A stretch of DNA of 17,137 nt from the NCBI GenBank assembly GCA_045580405.1, contig JAZNNT010000019.1, forward strand, positions 1 to 17,137, in the 5' to 3' direction. The notes beneath the pieces were generated by a model. That model saw only the letters and a list, made by a program, of their open reading frames with translations. It was not told the origin of the DNA and did not search any database. A program made the position numbers and the translations under genes. Below are positions 1 to 6,595 of the stretch, one piece after another. How positions within the stretch are numbered: the stretch's first letter is position 1; the number at the start of each line of letters is the position of its first letter. This DNA is from SIG452 sp045580405. Lineage in GTDB: Bacteria; Bacillota; Clostridia; UMGS1840.

Positions 1-423
1 ACTTGTTTAAGACGTAATTTCGGAGCAATTATTGTTAAAAATGATGAGATTATTTCCACGGGGTATACCGGAGCGCCCAGAGGCAGAAAAAACTGCGCTG
101 ATTTGGGCAGTTGCGTCAGGGAAAATCTGAATGTTCCCAGAGGGCAGCGGTATGAATTATGTCGTTCTGTTCATGCAGAGGCAAACTGTATTATCAGTGC
201 AAAACGTTCTGATATGATTGGTTCCACTATTTATTTGGTAGGAAAAGAGATGTCGGACGGAAGTTATGTGCAAAATGCGAATCCCTGTGCGATGTGTAAA
301 CGTCTCATTATCAATGCGGGTATAGAATGGGTAATTGTCAGAAATACGAAAGATGATTTTACCACTGTTCACGTAAGAGACTGGATTTATAATGACGATA
401 CTTTGGGCAGTGGTTCCTATTAA
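1..423 (+). CDS. dCMP deaminase family protein (ComEB-like), 5' end missing
   Basis: The reading frame is open from the first base, so the true start lies left of the window and 140 residues are visible. Zinc-dependent deaminase motifs are clear: a GYTGAPRG segment followed by a Cys (visible residues about 22-36), HAEANCI (His at visible residue 58, the Glu being the catalytic proton shuttle), and PCAMC (Cys 96 and Cys 99). His plus two Cys is the usual zinc site of cytidine/deoxycytidylate deaminases. Members with the GYnGAPRG and C-x3-HAE arrangement normally deaminate dCMP to dUMP, feeding dTMP synthesis in the cytosol. A TTG at 103 could be called as a start, but conserved family sequence continues upstream of it, so it is internal. 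The stop lies 31 bases before pgi on the same strand, so the two may be co-transcribed. Substrate (dCMP versus another cytidine compound) is inferred from family. Confidence 0.88.
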   Translation, partial: TCLRRNFGAIIVKNDEIISTGYTGAPRGRKNCADLGSCVRENLNVPRGQRYELCRSVHAEANCIISAKRSDMIGSTIYLVGKEMSDGSYVQNANPCAMCKRLIINAGIEWVIVRNTKDDFTTVHVRDWIYNDDTLGSGSY

Positions 424-454
424 ATCAACAAAAAAATGGAAGGAAGTTACAACA

Positions 455-1801
455 ATGGGCAAGTTAACAGTTGATTTTTCTAAAACAAAGGGATTTATTG
501 ATGCTACTGAGTTTGATAAAATTTCGTATCAGGCAGAAGCAGCAATTGATTTATTACATAAAAAAACCGGTCCCGGAAACGATTTTTTGGGATGGCTGGA
601 TTTACCCCAAACCTATGATAAGGATGAATTTGCTCGCATCAAAGCAGCGGCAAAAAAAATTAAAGCACAATCTGATGCTTTGATTACGATTGGGATTGGC
701 GGATCATATTTAGGTGCAAGAGCAGCCATTGAATTTTTAAACGGACCGTTATACAATGTAAAAACCAAAGAATTTCCGCAGATTTTCTTTGCAGGTAACA
801 CCATCAGTTCCGAATATCACAGCGATTTGTTGGCATTAATGGAAGAAAAAGATTTCTCCATCAATGTTATATCCAAATCCGGTACTACCACGGAACCTGC
901 ATTGGCATTCCGTTTGTTTAAAGATTTGATGGAAAAGAAATACGGCAAAGAAGGGGCTAAAGAACGTATTTATGTGACCACTGATGCCAATAAAGGAACG
1001 CTGCTCAACTTAGCAAGAGAAGAAGGATACGAAACTTTTGTAGTGCCTGATGTGGTTGGCGGAAGATTTTCTGTGTTAACTGCAGTGGGCTTGTTGCCAA
1101 TTGCTTGCGCCGGTGCAGATCTGGATGCTTTGATGCAGGGTGCTTTTGATGCGATGAATGACTATAAGAGCACCAATATCGGCGAAAATGACTGTTTAAA
1201 ATATGCAGCTACCCGTAATCTGCTATACCGCAAAGGTAAGAACGTGGAAACATTGGTTTCCTACGAACCTGCAATGGTAATGTTTTCCGAATGGTACAAA
1301 CAGTTATTCGGCGAAAGTGAAGGAAAAGAACAGAAGGGAATTTTGCCTACTTCCATGAATTTCTCTACTGATTTACATTCTTTGGGACAGTATGTTCAGG
1401 AAGGTTTAAGAAATCTGTTTGAAACCGTTATCACTGTGAAGAATCCCACGATTGACATCACCATTTCCGAGGATGCTGACAATGTGGATGGCTTAAATTT
1501 CTTAGCAGGGAAAACTGTTGACTTTGTCAATAAAAAAGCTTTTTTAGGCACCTTAATGGCGCATTACGATGGCGGTGTTCCCAATATTGTGATTTCTATG
1601 GATAAAAAAGATGAATATAACTTGGGTTACTTATTCTATTTCTTTGAAAAGGCTTGTGCAATTTCCGGCTATATGCTGGGTGTAAATCCCTTTGATCAGC
1701 CCGGAGTAGAGGTGTATAAGAAAAATATGTTTGCACTTTTAGGGAAAGACGGCTATCAGGATATGAAAGCTGAACTGGAAGACAGAATAAACTCCTTGTA
1801 A
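455..1801 (+). CDS. pgi: Glucose-6-phosphate isomerase
   Basis: 448 residues, the usual length of the short Gram-positive form (about 450). It interconverts glucose-6-phosphate and fructose-6-phosphate in cytosolic glycolysis and gluconeogenesis. Visible motifs include a phosphate-binding SKSGTTTEP loop, the first family signature around DVVGGRFSVLTAVG, the catalytic-Glu segment LFGESEGKE, a conserved His in DLHSLGQ, and the C-terminal signature NPFDQPGVEVYKK with its active-site Lys. The frame is open back to an ATG at 392, but that start lies inside the previous gene and lacks a ribosome site. The ATG at 455 follows GGAAGGAAG (438-446) at 8 bases, and the protein then begins like known homologues. 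No strong terminator follows. A weak one (1825-1851) overlaps the promoter of the next gene. Confidence 0.97.
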   Translation: MGKLTVDFSKTKGFIDATEFDKISYQAEAAIDLLHKKTGPGNDFLGWLDLPQTYDKDEFARIKAAAKKIKAQSDALITIGIGGSYLGARAAIEFLNGPLYNVKTKEFPQIFFAGNTISSEYHSDLLALMEEKDFSINVISKSGTTTEPALAFRLFKDLMEKKYGKEGAKERIYVTTDANKGTLLNLAREEGYETFVVPDVVGGRFSVLTAVGLLPIACAGADLDALMQGAFDAMNDYKSTNIGENDCLKYAATRNLLYRKGKNVETLVSYEPAMVMFSEWYKQLFGESEGKEQKGILPTSMNFSTDLHSLGQYVQEGLRNLFETVITVKNPTIDITISEDADNVDGLNFLAGKTVDFVNKKAFLGTLMAHYDGGVPNIVISMDKKDEYNLGYLFYFFEKACAISGYMLGVNPFDQPGVEVYKKNMFALLGKDGYQDMKAELEDRINSL

Positions 1802-1824
1802 GTGTAATAAAAAAGTAACGAAAT

Positions 1825-1851
1825 ATTGCGAAAAAATACTTGCAATTTTTT
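1825..1851 (+). terminator. Weak candidate terminator of the pgi unit
   Basis: ATTGC (1825-1829) can pair with GCAAT (1842-1846), followed by T5 (1847-1851). The stem has only 5 GC-poor pairs, extendable by A-T pairs past one mismatch. The right arm overlaps the -35 box of the next promoter. Termination here would be inefficient at best. Confidence 0.3.
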
Positions 1852-1868
1852 AATAACCGTGCTATACT
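1840..1868 (+). promoter_or_regulatory. Sigma-A-type promoter of the P-loop gene
   Basis: -35 TTGCAA (1840-1845), 17-base spacer, -10 TATACT (1863-1868). Predicted transcription start is near 1875, giving a leader of roughly 130 bases before the ATG at 2004. Confidence 0.75.
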
Positions 1869-1908
1869 TATGGTAAGAAAAATAATAACATATTATTTTT
1901 TCTTTCGG

Positions 1909-1986
1909 ATATTGCATTTTTCATGATTTAATATGCAATGTCGGGCAAAATAACTTCAGAAAGGGTTTTTAAGGGAAACCTTAAAA
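1909..1986 (+). promoter_or_regulatory. Structured 5' leader with GAAA-capped hairpin
   Basis: Two inverted repeats lie in the untranslated leader. ATTGCAT (1911-1917) pairs with ATGCAAT (1933-1939). TTTTAAGG (1967-1974) pairs perfectly over 8 bp with CCTTAAAA (1979-1986) around a GAAA tetraloop (GNRA type). The second hairpin ends five bases before the GAGG ribosome site (1991-1994). It has no U-tract after it, so it is not a terminator. It may affect message stability or ribosome access; the function is inference. Confidence 0.4.
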
Positions 1987-2003
1987 CGATGAGGATTTTC
2001 ATT

Positions 2004-2417
2004 ATGATTAAAGTGTTGATTGGACCGAAAGGAACCGGCAAATCCAAAACCTTAATTTCTTGGGTAGCTGAAGCGGTTGAAAACGAACACGGTCACGTGG
2101 TTTGTATCGTAAAAGACGATCGTTATAACTTAAGCATTTCTCGTGATGCAAGATTAATCAATGCATCTGATTTTGAAATTAACGGTGCCGGAGAATTATA
2201 CGGTTTCTTATGCGGATTAATTTCTATGAATTATGACGTAACTCATATTTTCATTGATAGCTTAACTACCATTATGAAATCTTCTGTTAAAGATGCTGAC
2301 CTGGTAATTCCGTACTTAGAAAAATTATCCGCTCAGTTCAATATTAAATTCACAATTATGATTAGCGGTGATGAAGCGGAAGCTCAGGAATTAACCAAAA
2401 AATATATTGTGAAATAA
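2004..2417 (+). CDS. Small P-loop NTPase-like protein, function unknown
   Basis: 137 residues from the ATG at 2004, chosen because GAGG (1991-1994) precedes it by 9 bases and the protein then starts directly with the first beta strand (MIKVLIG). In-frame ATGs at 1938 and 1989 are poorer. A Walker A motif GPKGTGKSK lies at residues about 6-14, and a Walker B-like strand HIFIDS sits around residue 89. A short alpha/beta P-loop core with no extra domain or membrane segment is all that fits. I recall similar short conserved proteins in clostridial genomes, often carrying a misleading PilT/twitching label; nothing here supports a pilus role. It is monocistronic, with its own promoter and terminator. 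ATP or GTP binding is likely, but the reaction and partner are unknown. Confidence 0.8.
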   Translation: MIKVLIGPKGTGKSKTLISWVAEAVENEHGHVVCIVKDDRYNLSISRDARLINASDFEINGAGELYGFLCGLISMNYDVTHIFIDSLTTIMKSSVKDADLVIPYLEKLSAQFNIKFTIMISGDEAEAQELTKKYIVK

Positions 2418-2435
2418 AACCTCTTTCTTGTATTA

Positions 2436-2468
2436 AAAAGGCTTGCTATGTATGGTAGCAAGCCTTTT
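2436..2468 (+). terminator. Strong intrinsic terminator after the P-loop gene
   Basis: A perfect 13-bp inverted repeat: AAAAGGCTTGCTA (2436-2448) with TAGCAAGCCTTTT (2456-2468) around a 7-base loop. The A-rich and T-rich flanks would let it act in both directions. Confidence 0.9.
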
Positions 2469-2521
2469 ATTGTGTATTCAATCGTGTTCAGCTGAAACCT
2501 GTTTAAAAAAGTGTAGAAAAA

Positions 2522-2539
2522 TTGTTATTTTTTTAACTA
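2522..2539 (+). promoter_or_regulatory. Candidate Rex operator upstream of acn
   Basis: The 18-base TTGTTAT-TTTT-TTAACTA matches the palindromic Rex consensus TTGTTAA-N4-TTAACAA at 12 of 14 specified positions. It ends 5 bases before the -35 box of the acn promoter, a position where bound repressor could block RNA polymerase. The operon it precedes ends in rex itself. The site is AT-rich, so chance similarity is possible. Confidence 0.55.
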
Positions 2540-2544
2540 AAATG

Positions 2545-2573
2545 TTGCATTTAAAAATATTTTATGGTAGAAT
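2545..2573 (+). promoter_or_regulatory. Sigma-A-type promoter of acn-icd-rex
   Basis: -35 TTGCAT (2545-2550), 17-base spacer, -10 TAGAAT (2568-2573). It leaves a leader of roughly 75 bases before acn. It is separated from the preceding unit by the terminator at 2436-2468. Confidence 0.75.
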
Positions 2574-2653
2574 AATCTGTGGAATATTTTTTTATCCTAA
2601 ATTATAAGCAGAAAGGATATTTGTGATTATAGCAGATAGATGAGGTAATACCA

Positions 2654-4585
2654 ATGGGATATACACTTGCAGAAAAAATATTAAAAGAACATTTAGTGGA
2701 AGGTGAATTAAAACGGGGCAGTGCAATCGCTATCCGTATTGACCAGACCTTAACTCAGGATGCAACCGGTACCATGGCTTATCTGGAATTTGAAGCGATG
2801 GGAGTAAAGCGTGTAAAAACAGAAAAATCCGTTGCATATATTGATCATAATACCTTGCAGTCCGGGTTTGAAAACGCCGATGACCATCGCTTTATCGGAA
2901 GTATTTGTAAGAAACACGGGATTTATTTTTCTCGTCCCGGTAACGGTATTTGTCATCAGGTTCATTTGGAACGTTTCGGCATTCCCGGTAAAACCTTAAT
3001 TGGTTCTGACTCTCATACTCCTACCGGAGGCGGTATTGGTATGATTGCGATTGGTGCAGGCGGTATGGACGTTGCTGTTGCTATGGGCGGCGGCGCTTAT
3101 CATATTGTGTGCCCTGAAATAGTCAAAGTGGAATTGACCGGGAAATTAAGTCCTTGGGTAAGCGCAAAAGATGTTATTTTAGAAGTGTTAAGAATTTTGT
3201 CCGTTAAAGGCGGCGTTGGCAAAATTATTGAATATGCCGGTGAAGGGGTGAAAACACTTTCTGTTCCGGAACGTGCAACCATTACCAATATGGGTGCTGA
3301 ACTGGGTGCAACCACTTCGATTTTCCCGTCTGATGAAATTACCAAAGCATTTTTAAAAGCGCAAAAAAGAGAAGAAGATTATACTCCGCTGTCAGCAGAT
3401 GAAGATGCAGTGTACGATAAAGTAATCACCATTAATTTATCTGAGTTAAAACCGTTGGCAGCTTGTCCGCATTCTCCTGATAACATCAAATCTGTGGACG
3501 AAATCGGCAACATGAAAATTGATCAGGTTTGCATTGGCTCCTGTACCAATTCTTCTTTGTTGGATATGATGAAGGTTGCTCATATTTTAAAGGGGAAAAC
3601 CGTACATCCAGATGTTTCTTTAGCTATTGCACCCGGTTCCAAGCAGGTGCTGAATATGTTAGCTGAAAACGGTGCTTTATCTATCCTGATTGATGCAGGT
3701 GCCAGAATTTTGGAAAGTGCTTGCGGTCCCTGTATCGGTATGGGACAGTCTCCCAATTCTAAAGGTATTTCCTTACGAACCTTCAATCGTAACTTTGAAG
3801 GAAGATCCGGTACCAAAGACGGTCAGATTTATTTGGTTTCTCCCGAAATGGCAGCCATTTCTGCCATTAACGGTTATTTAACGGATCCCAGAGAAATCGG
3901 GGAAATGCCAGACTTTCAATTGCCCGAAGTATTTACCATTAATGATAATATGATTGTTCCTCCTGTGGCAGAAGCAGATATGGATTGTGTGGAAGTATTA
4001 AGAGGTCCCAATATTAAGCCGTTCCCCACATCCGAACCGATGAAGGATGATATTGTAGCAGGAGTAAGTTTAAAAGTTGGCGATAATATCACGACTGACC
4101 ATATTATGCCTGCTGGCGCCAAAATTCTTCCGCTTCGTTCTAATATTCCTGCTATTTCAAAATTCTGCTTTGCAGTATGTGATGAAGCATTCCACGACAG
4201 AGCATTGGAAATGAAGCAGTCTATCATTATCGGCGGAGCAAATTATGGTCAGGGTTCTTCCAGAGAACATGCTGCGTTAGCCCCCTTGTACTTAGGAGTA
4301 AAAGCAGTTATCACCAAATCCTTCGCAAGAATTCATAAAGCAAACTTGATTAATGCCGGTATTGTACCGCTTTGCTTTCAAAATGAAGCGGATTATGATG
4401 CGATTGACTTGCAGGATGAATTAGAGCTTAAAAACATTAAAACTGCAATCCGCGATAATACTGAAATTGTATTATATAACAAGACTAAAAATAAAGAAAT
4501 TCCTCTGATTCAGGAATTTTCTGCAAGAGACCGTGAAATGTTGATTGACGGAGGATTATTAAACTTCACCAAAAACCGTGCGTAA
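2654..4585 (+). CDS. acn: Aconitate hydratase (short, Aquifex-type)
   Basis: 643 residues, as in the shorter monomeric aconitases in which a LeuC-like core is fused to a LeuD-like swivel domain; the canonical AcnA is about 890. It isomerises citrate to isocitrate through cis-aconitate using a 4Fe-4S cluster. The three cluster cysteines are visible: Cys297 in GSCTNSS, and Cys357 and Cys360 in CGPCIGMG. The core also shows GSDSHTPTGGGIG near residue 117. The C-terminal swivel domain (from about residue 470) has DNITTDHIMPAGAK, NYGQGSSREHAA and a conserved SFARIH loop with substrate-binding Arg. GAGG (2642-2645) precedes the ATG by 8 bases. An isocitrate dehydrogenase follows, which favours citrate over homologous substrates such as homocitrate. 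An oxygen-labile cluster suits an anaerobe. Confidence 0.94.
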   Translation: MGYTLAEKILKEHLVEGELKRGSAIAIRIDQTLTQDATGTMAYLEFEAMGVKRVKTEKSVAYIDHNTLQSGFENADDHRFIGSICKKHGIYFSRPGNGICHQVHLERFGIPGKTLIGSDSHTPTGGGIGMIAIGAGGMDVAVAMGGGAYHIVCPEIVKVELTGKLSPWVSAKDVILEVLRILSVKGGVGKIIEYAGEGVKTLSVPERATITNMGAELGATTSIFPSDEITKAFLKAQKREEDYTPLSADEDAVYDKVITINLSELKPLAACPHSPDNIKSVDEIGNMKIDQVCIGSCTNSSLLDMMKVAHILKGKTVHPDVSLAIAPGSKQVLNMLAENGALSILIDAGARILESACGPCIGMGQSPNSKGISLRTFNRNFEGRSGTKDGQIYLVSPEMAAISAINGYLTDPREIGEMPDFQLPEVFTINDNMIVPPVAEADMDCVEVLRGPNIKPFPTSEPMKDDIVAGVSLKVGDNITTDHIMPAGAKILPLRSNIPAISKFCFAVCDEAFHDRALEMKQSIIIGGANYGQGSSREHAALAPLYLGVKAVITKSFARIHKANLINAGIVPLCFQNEADYDAIDLQDELELKNIKTAIRDNTEIVLYNKTKNKEIPLIQEFSARDREMLIDGGLLNFTKNRA

Positions 4586-4601
4586 AAAAGGAGCAAAAAT
4601 C

Positions 4602-5759
4602 ATGGATAAAATTCAGATTGCAAAAGAAAAATTTGAAAAGATTTTAGAAAAACAGTTGAAAAGAGTTGAAATGATTAATTCTAATAAGGAATTTAAAAAT
4701 TTCAAAGCATTAGACACCATTACCATCGGGGTTTGCGGTGGCGATGGTATCGGTCCCAGAATTACCGGAGAAGGTCACAAAATTCTGGAATACTTATTAA
4801 AAGATGAAGTTGCAAAAGGTAAAGTGCAATTTAAAGTAATTGACGGTTTAACCATTGAACGCCGTGCGGAACTCAATAAGGCGATTCCTGACGATACTTT
4901 AGCAGAATTAAAATCCTGTGACGTTATCTTAAAAGGTCCCACCACAACTCCCAGAAAAGGTGATCCTTGGCCGAATGTAGAAAGTGCCAACGTTGCCATG
5001 AGAAAAGAACTGGATTTATTTGCCAATGTCCGTCCCGTAAAAGTTCCTGAAGAAGGAATTGACTGGGCATTTTTCCGCGAAAATACCGAAGGCTCTTATG
5101 CATTAGGCTCTGAAGGCTTTGAAGTGGATGACGATTTGGCAATCGACTTTTGTGTGACTACCACCGAAGGTACTGAAAGAATTGCAAGAGCTGCTTTTGA
5201 ATATGCAAAGGCAAACGGCAAAACCAGAGTATCCATTGTTACCAAAGCAAATGTGGTGAAAACTACTGACGGTAAATTTTTAAGACTTTGTAACGAAGTG
5301 GCAAAAGATTATCCCGGTATTGAAGTGGACGACTGGTACATCGATATTATGACCGCAAAATTAATTGACAAGAAAAGAAGAACCAATTTTCAGGTTCTTT
5401 TATTACCGAATCTCTACGGTGATATTTTAACTGATGAAGCTGCAGAATTTCAGGGTGGTGTTGGTACTGCAGGTTCTGCGAACCTTGGAAAACAGTATGC
5501 AATGTTTGAAGCAATTCACGGTTCTGCCCCCAGAATGGTACAAGAGGGTAGAGACATTTATGCTGATCCTTGCTCTATCTTCCGAGCTTGTGTAATGCTG
5601 TTGTCTCATATCGGTTATACGAATGAAGCAAATAAGCTGGAAAAAGCATTAGACATTTGTATGTATACGGAAAAGAAGGTTGTGATTACCGGCAGAGCTG
5701 ATGGTGCGACCAGTGCTGAATTTTCTCAGTATGTTATGGATACTCTTGCGAAAATATAA
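4602..5759 (+). CDS. icd: Isocitrate dehydrogenase (isocitrate/isopropylmalate dehydrogenase family)
   Basis: 385 residues. It oxidatively decarboxylates isocitrate to 2-oxoglutarate with reduction of NAD(P), here probably to supply glutamate synthesis. After a charged helical N-terminal stretch of about 48 residues come GGDGIGP, then SANVAMRKELDLFANVRP (isocitrate-binding Ser, Asn and Arg pattern), FRENTEGSY, and the family signature NLYGDILTDEAAEFQGGVG. The cofactor loop reads HGSAPRM, which fits neither the classical NADP (KY) nor the typical NAD (DI) pattern, so cofactor preference is unresolved. The frame opens at 4578, but the ATG at 4602 has AGGAG (4589-4593) 8 bases upstream and avoids overlap with acn, whose stop is 16 bases away. 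Isopropylmalate dehydrogenase is the alternative, but aconitase next door argues against it. Confidence 0.92.
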   Translation: MDKIQIAKEKFEKILEKQLKRVEMINSNKEFKNFKALDTITIGVCGGDGIGPRITGEGHKILEYLLKDEVAKGKVQFKVIDGLTIERRAELNKAIPDDTLAELKSCDVILKGPTTTPRKGDPWPNVESANVAMRKELDLFANVRPVKVPEEGIDWAFFRENTEGSYALGSEGFEVDDDLAIDFCVTTTEGTERIARAAFEYAKANGKTRVSIVTKANVVKTTDGKFLRLCNEVAKDYPGIEVDDWYIDIMTAKLIDKKRRTNFQVLLLPNLYGDILTDEAAEFQGGVGTAGSANLGKQYAMFEAIHGSAPRMVQEGRDIYADPCSIFRACVMLLSHIGYTNEANKLEKALDICMYTEKKVVITGRADGATSAEFSQYVMDTLAKI

Positions 5760-5795
5760 TAAAAATCTGATTATTTAAAGAAAGTAGATAAGAAG

Positions 5796-6446
5796 ATGGC
5801 ACAAAGAAAAAAAGTTTCTGAAGCAGTCATTAAGCGGCTTCCCAGATATTACAGGCATCTTTCTCAATTATTGGAAGGAAATATCGACCGTATTTCTTCC
5901 AATGAATTGGCACAAAGAATGCATATTACAGCATCACAAGTGCGTCAGGATTTAAATAATTTTGGCGGTTTTGGACAACAGGGGTATGGGTATAACGTAA
6001 AAATGCTCCATAGCGAAATCGGTAATATTTTAGGCTTGGGGCAAGAATTGTCGTGTGTATTGGTAGGGGCAGGAAATTTAGGACATGCTGTTGCTAATTA
6101 TACCAATTTTGAACGCCGTGGATTCAAGATTAAAGCGATTTTTGATAATAATCCTGCAGTGCTTGGAACCTTTATCAACGGAATCCAGGTTCAATCAGTT
6201 GACAATCTGATCACATTTATCAAAGAACAAAAAATTAAAATTGCTATGTTGACTTTACCTGCTGCATCTGTAAAAGAATTGATTGATGATATTGTGGAAG
6301 CCGGCATTAAAGGTATTTGGAATTTTTCATATTTGGACATGGCTGTTCCGCCGCATGTTGCCTTGGTAAATGTGCATTTGTCTGATAGCTTGATGACATT
6401 AGCATATAAACTCAATGAAATTGAGCATTTTGAAAATTTAAAATAG
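5796..6446 (+). CDS. rex: Redox-sensing transcriptional repressor Rex
   Basis: 216 residues, normal for Rex. Rex is a homodimeric DNA-binding protein that leaves its operators when NADH is high, derepressing fermentative and NADH-consuming genes. The N-terminal winged helix (about residues 5-65) carries the recognition segment ITASQVRQDLNNFGGFGQQG, highly characteristic of the family. A Rossmann fold follows, with VLVGAGNLGHA (GxGxxG type, about residues 87-98). The C-terminal helix (ALVNVHLSDSLMTLAYKL), known to swap between subunits, is present. It starts 36 bases after icd with no terminator between, so it probably shares the acn promoter. The ribosome site upstream is weak (A/G-rich, no AGGAGG), which may keep levels low. 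A Rex-like box lies in front of the operon, implying autoregulation. Confidence 0.96.
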   Translation: MAQRKKVSEAVIKRLPRYYRHLSQLLEGNIDRISSNELAQRMHITASQVRQDLNNFGGFGQQGYGYNVKMLHSEIGNILGLGQELSCVLVGAGNLGHAVANYTNFERRGFKIKAIFDNNPAVLGTFINGIQVQSVDNLITFIKEQKIKIAMLTLPAASVKELIDDIVEAGIKGIWNFSYLDMAVPPHVALVNVHLSDSLMTLAYKLNEIEHFENLK

Positions 6447-6447
6447 T

Positions 6448-6487
6448 AAAAAACGGAGTGAATTATAAACTATTCACTCCGTTTTTT
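6448..6487 (+). terminator. Strong intrinsic terminator after rex
   Basis: A perfect 16-bp stem: 6448-6463 pairs with 6472-6487 around an 8-base loop. The GC core is ACGGAGTGAAT/ATTCACTCCGT, with A6 on the left and T6 on the right. The symmetry would also allow action on the opposite strand. Confidence 0.93.
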
Positions 6488-6533
6488 ATGTCTAAAAAAG
6501 ATTCTATTTTTAGAAATTTCGGTAAAAAAATCG

Positions 6534-6562
6534 TTGCACTTTTACAAGAAATATGGTATACT
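6534..6562 (+). promoter_or_regulatory. Sigma-A-type promoter of polC
   Basis: -35 TTGCAC (6534-6539), 17-base spacer, -10 TATACT (6557-6562). Transcription would start near 6569, only about 27 bases before the chosen polC start. An inverted repeat TCTAAAAA (6491-6498) / TTTTTAGA (6507-6514) lies upstream of the -35 and is a possible regulator site or simply AT-rich sequence. Confidence 0.75.
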
Positions 6563-6595
6563 GAATAAGTAATGAAATGTAGTTGGAGAATTGAT

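Noticed and set aside
2487..2496. Perfect 10-base palindrome TTCAGCTGAA between the P-loop terminator and the acn promoter.
   Set aside because: It is short, isolated and about 50 bases from the -35, with no matching regulator in the window; chance is a sufficient explanation.
3100..4227. Several minus-strand and off-frame open frames inside acn.
   Set aside because: They are antisense or off-frame shadows of a gene with intact conserved motifs; none has a supported start or a recognisable product.
6572..6595. Earlier ATG for polC adding eight residues.
   Set aside because: It would lie about three bases from the predicted transcription start and has no ribosome site, whereas the ATG at 6596 has GGAG at 7 bases.
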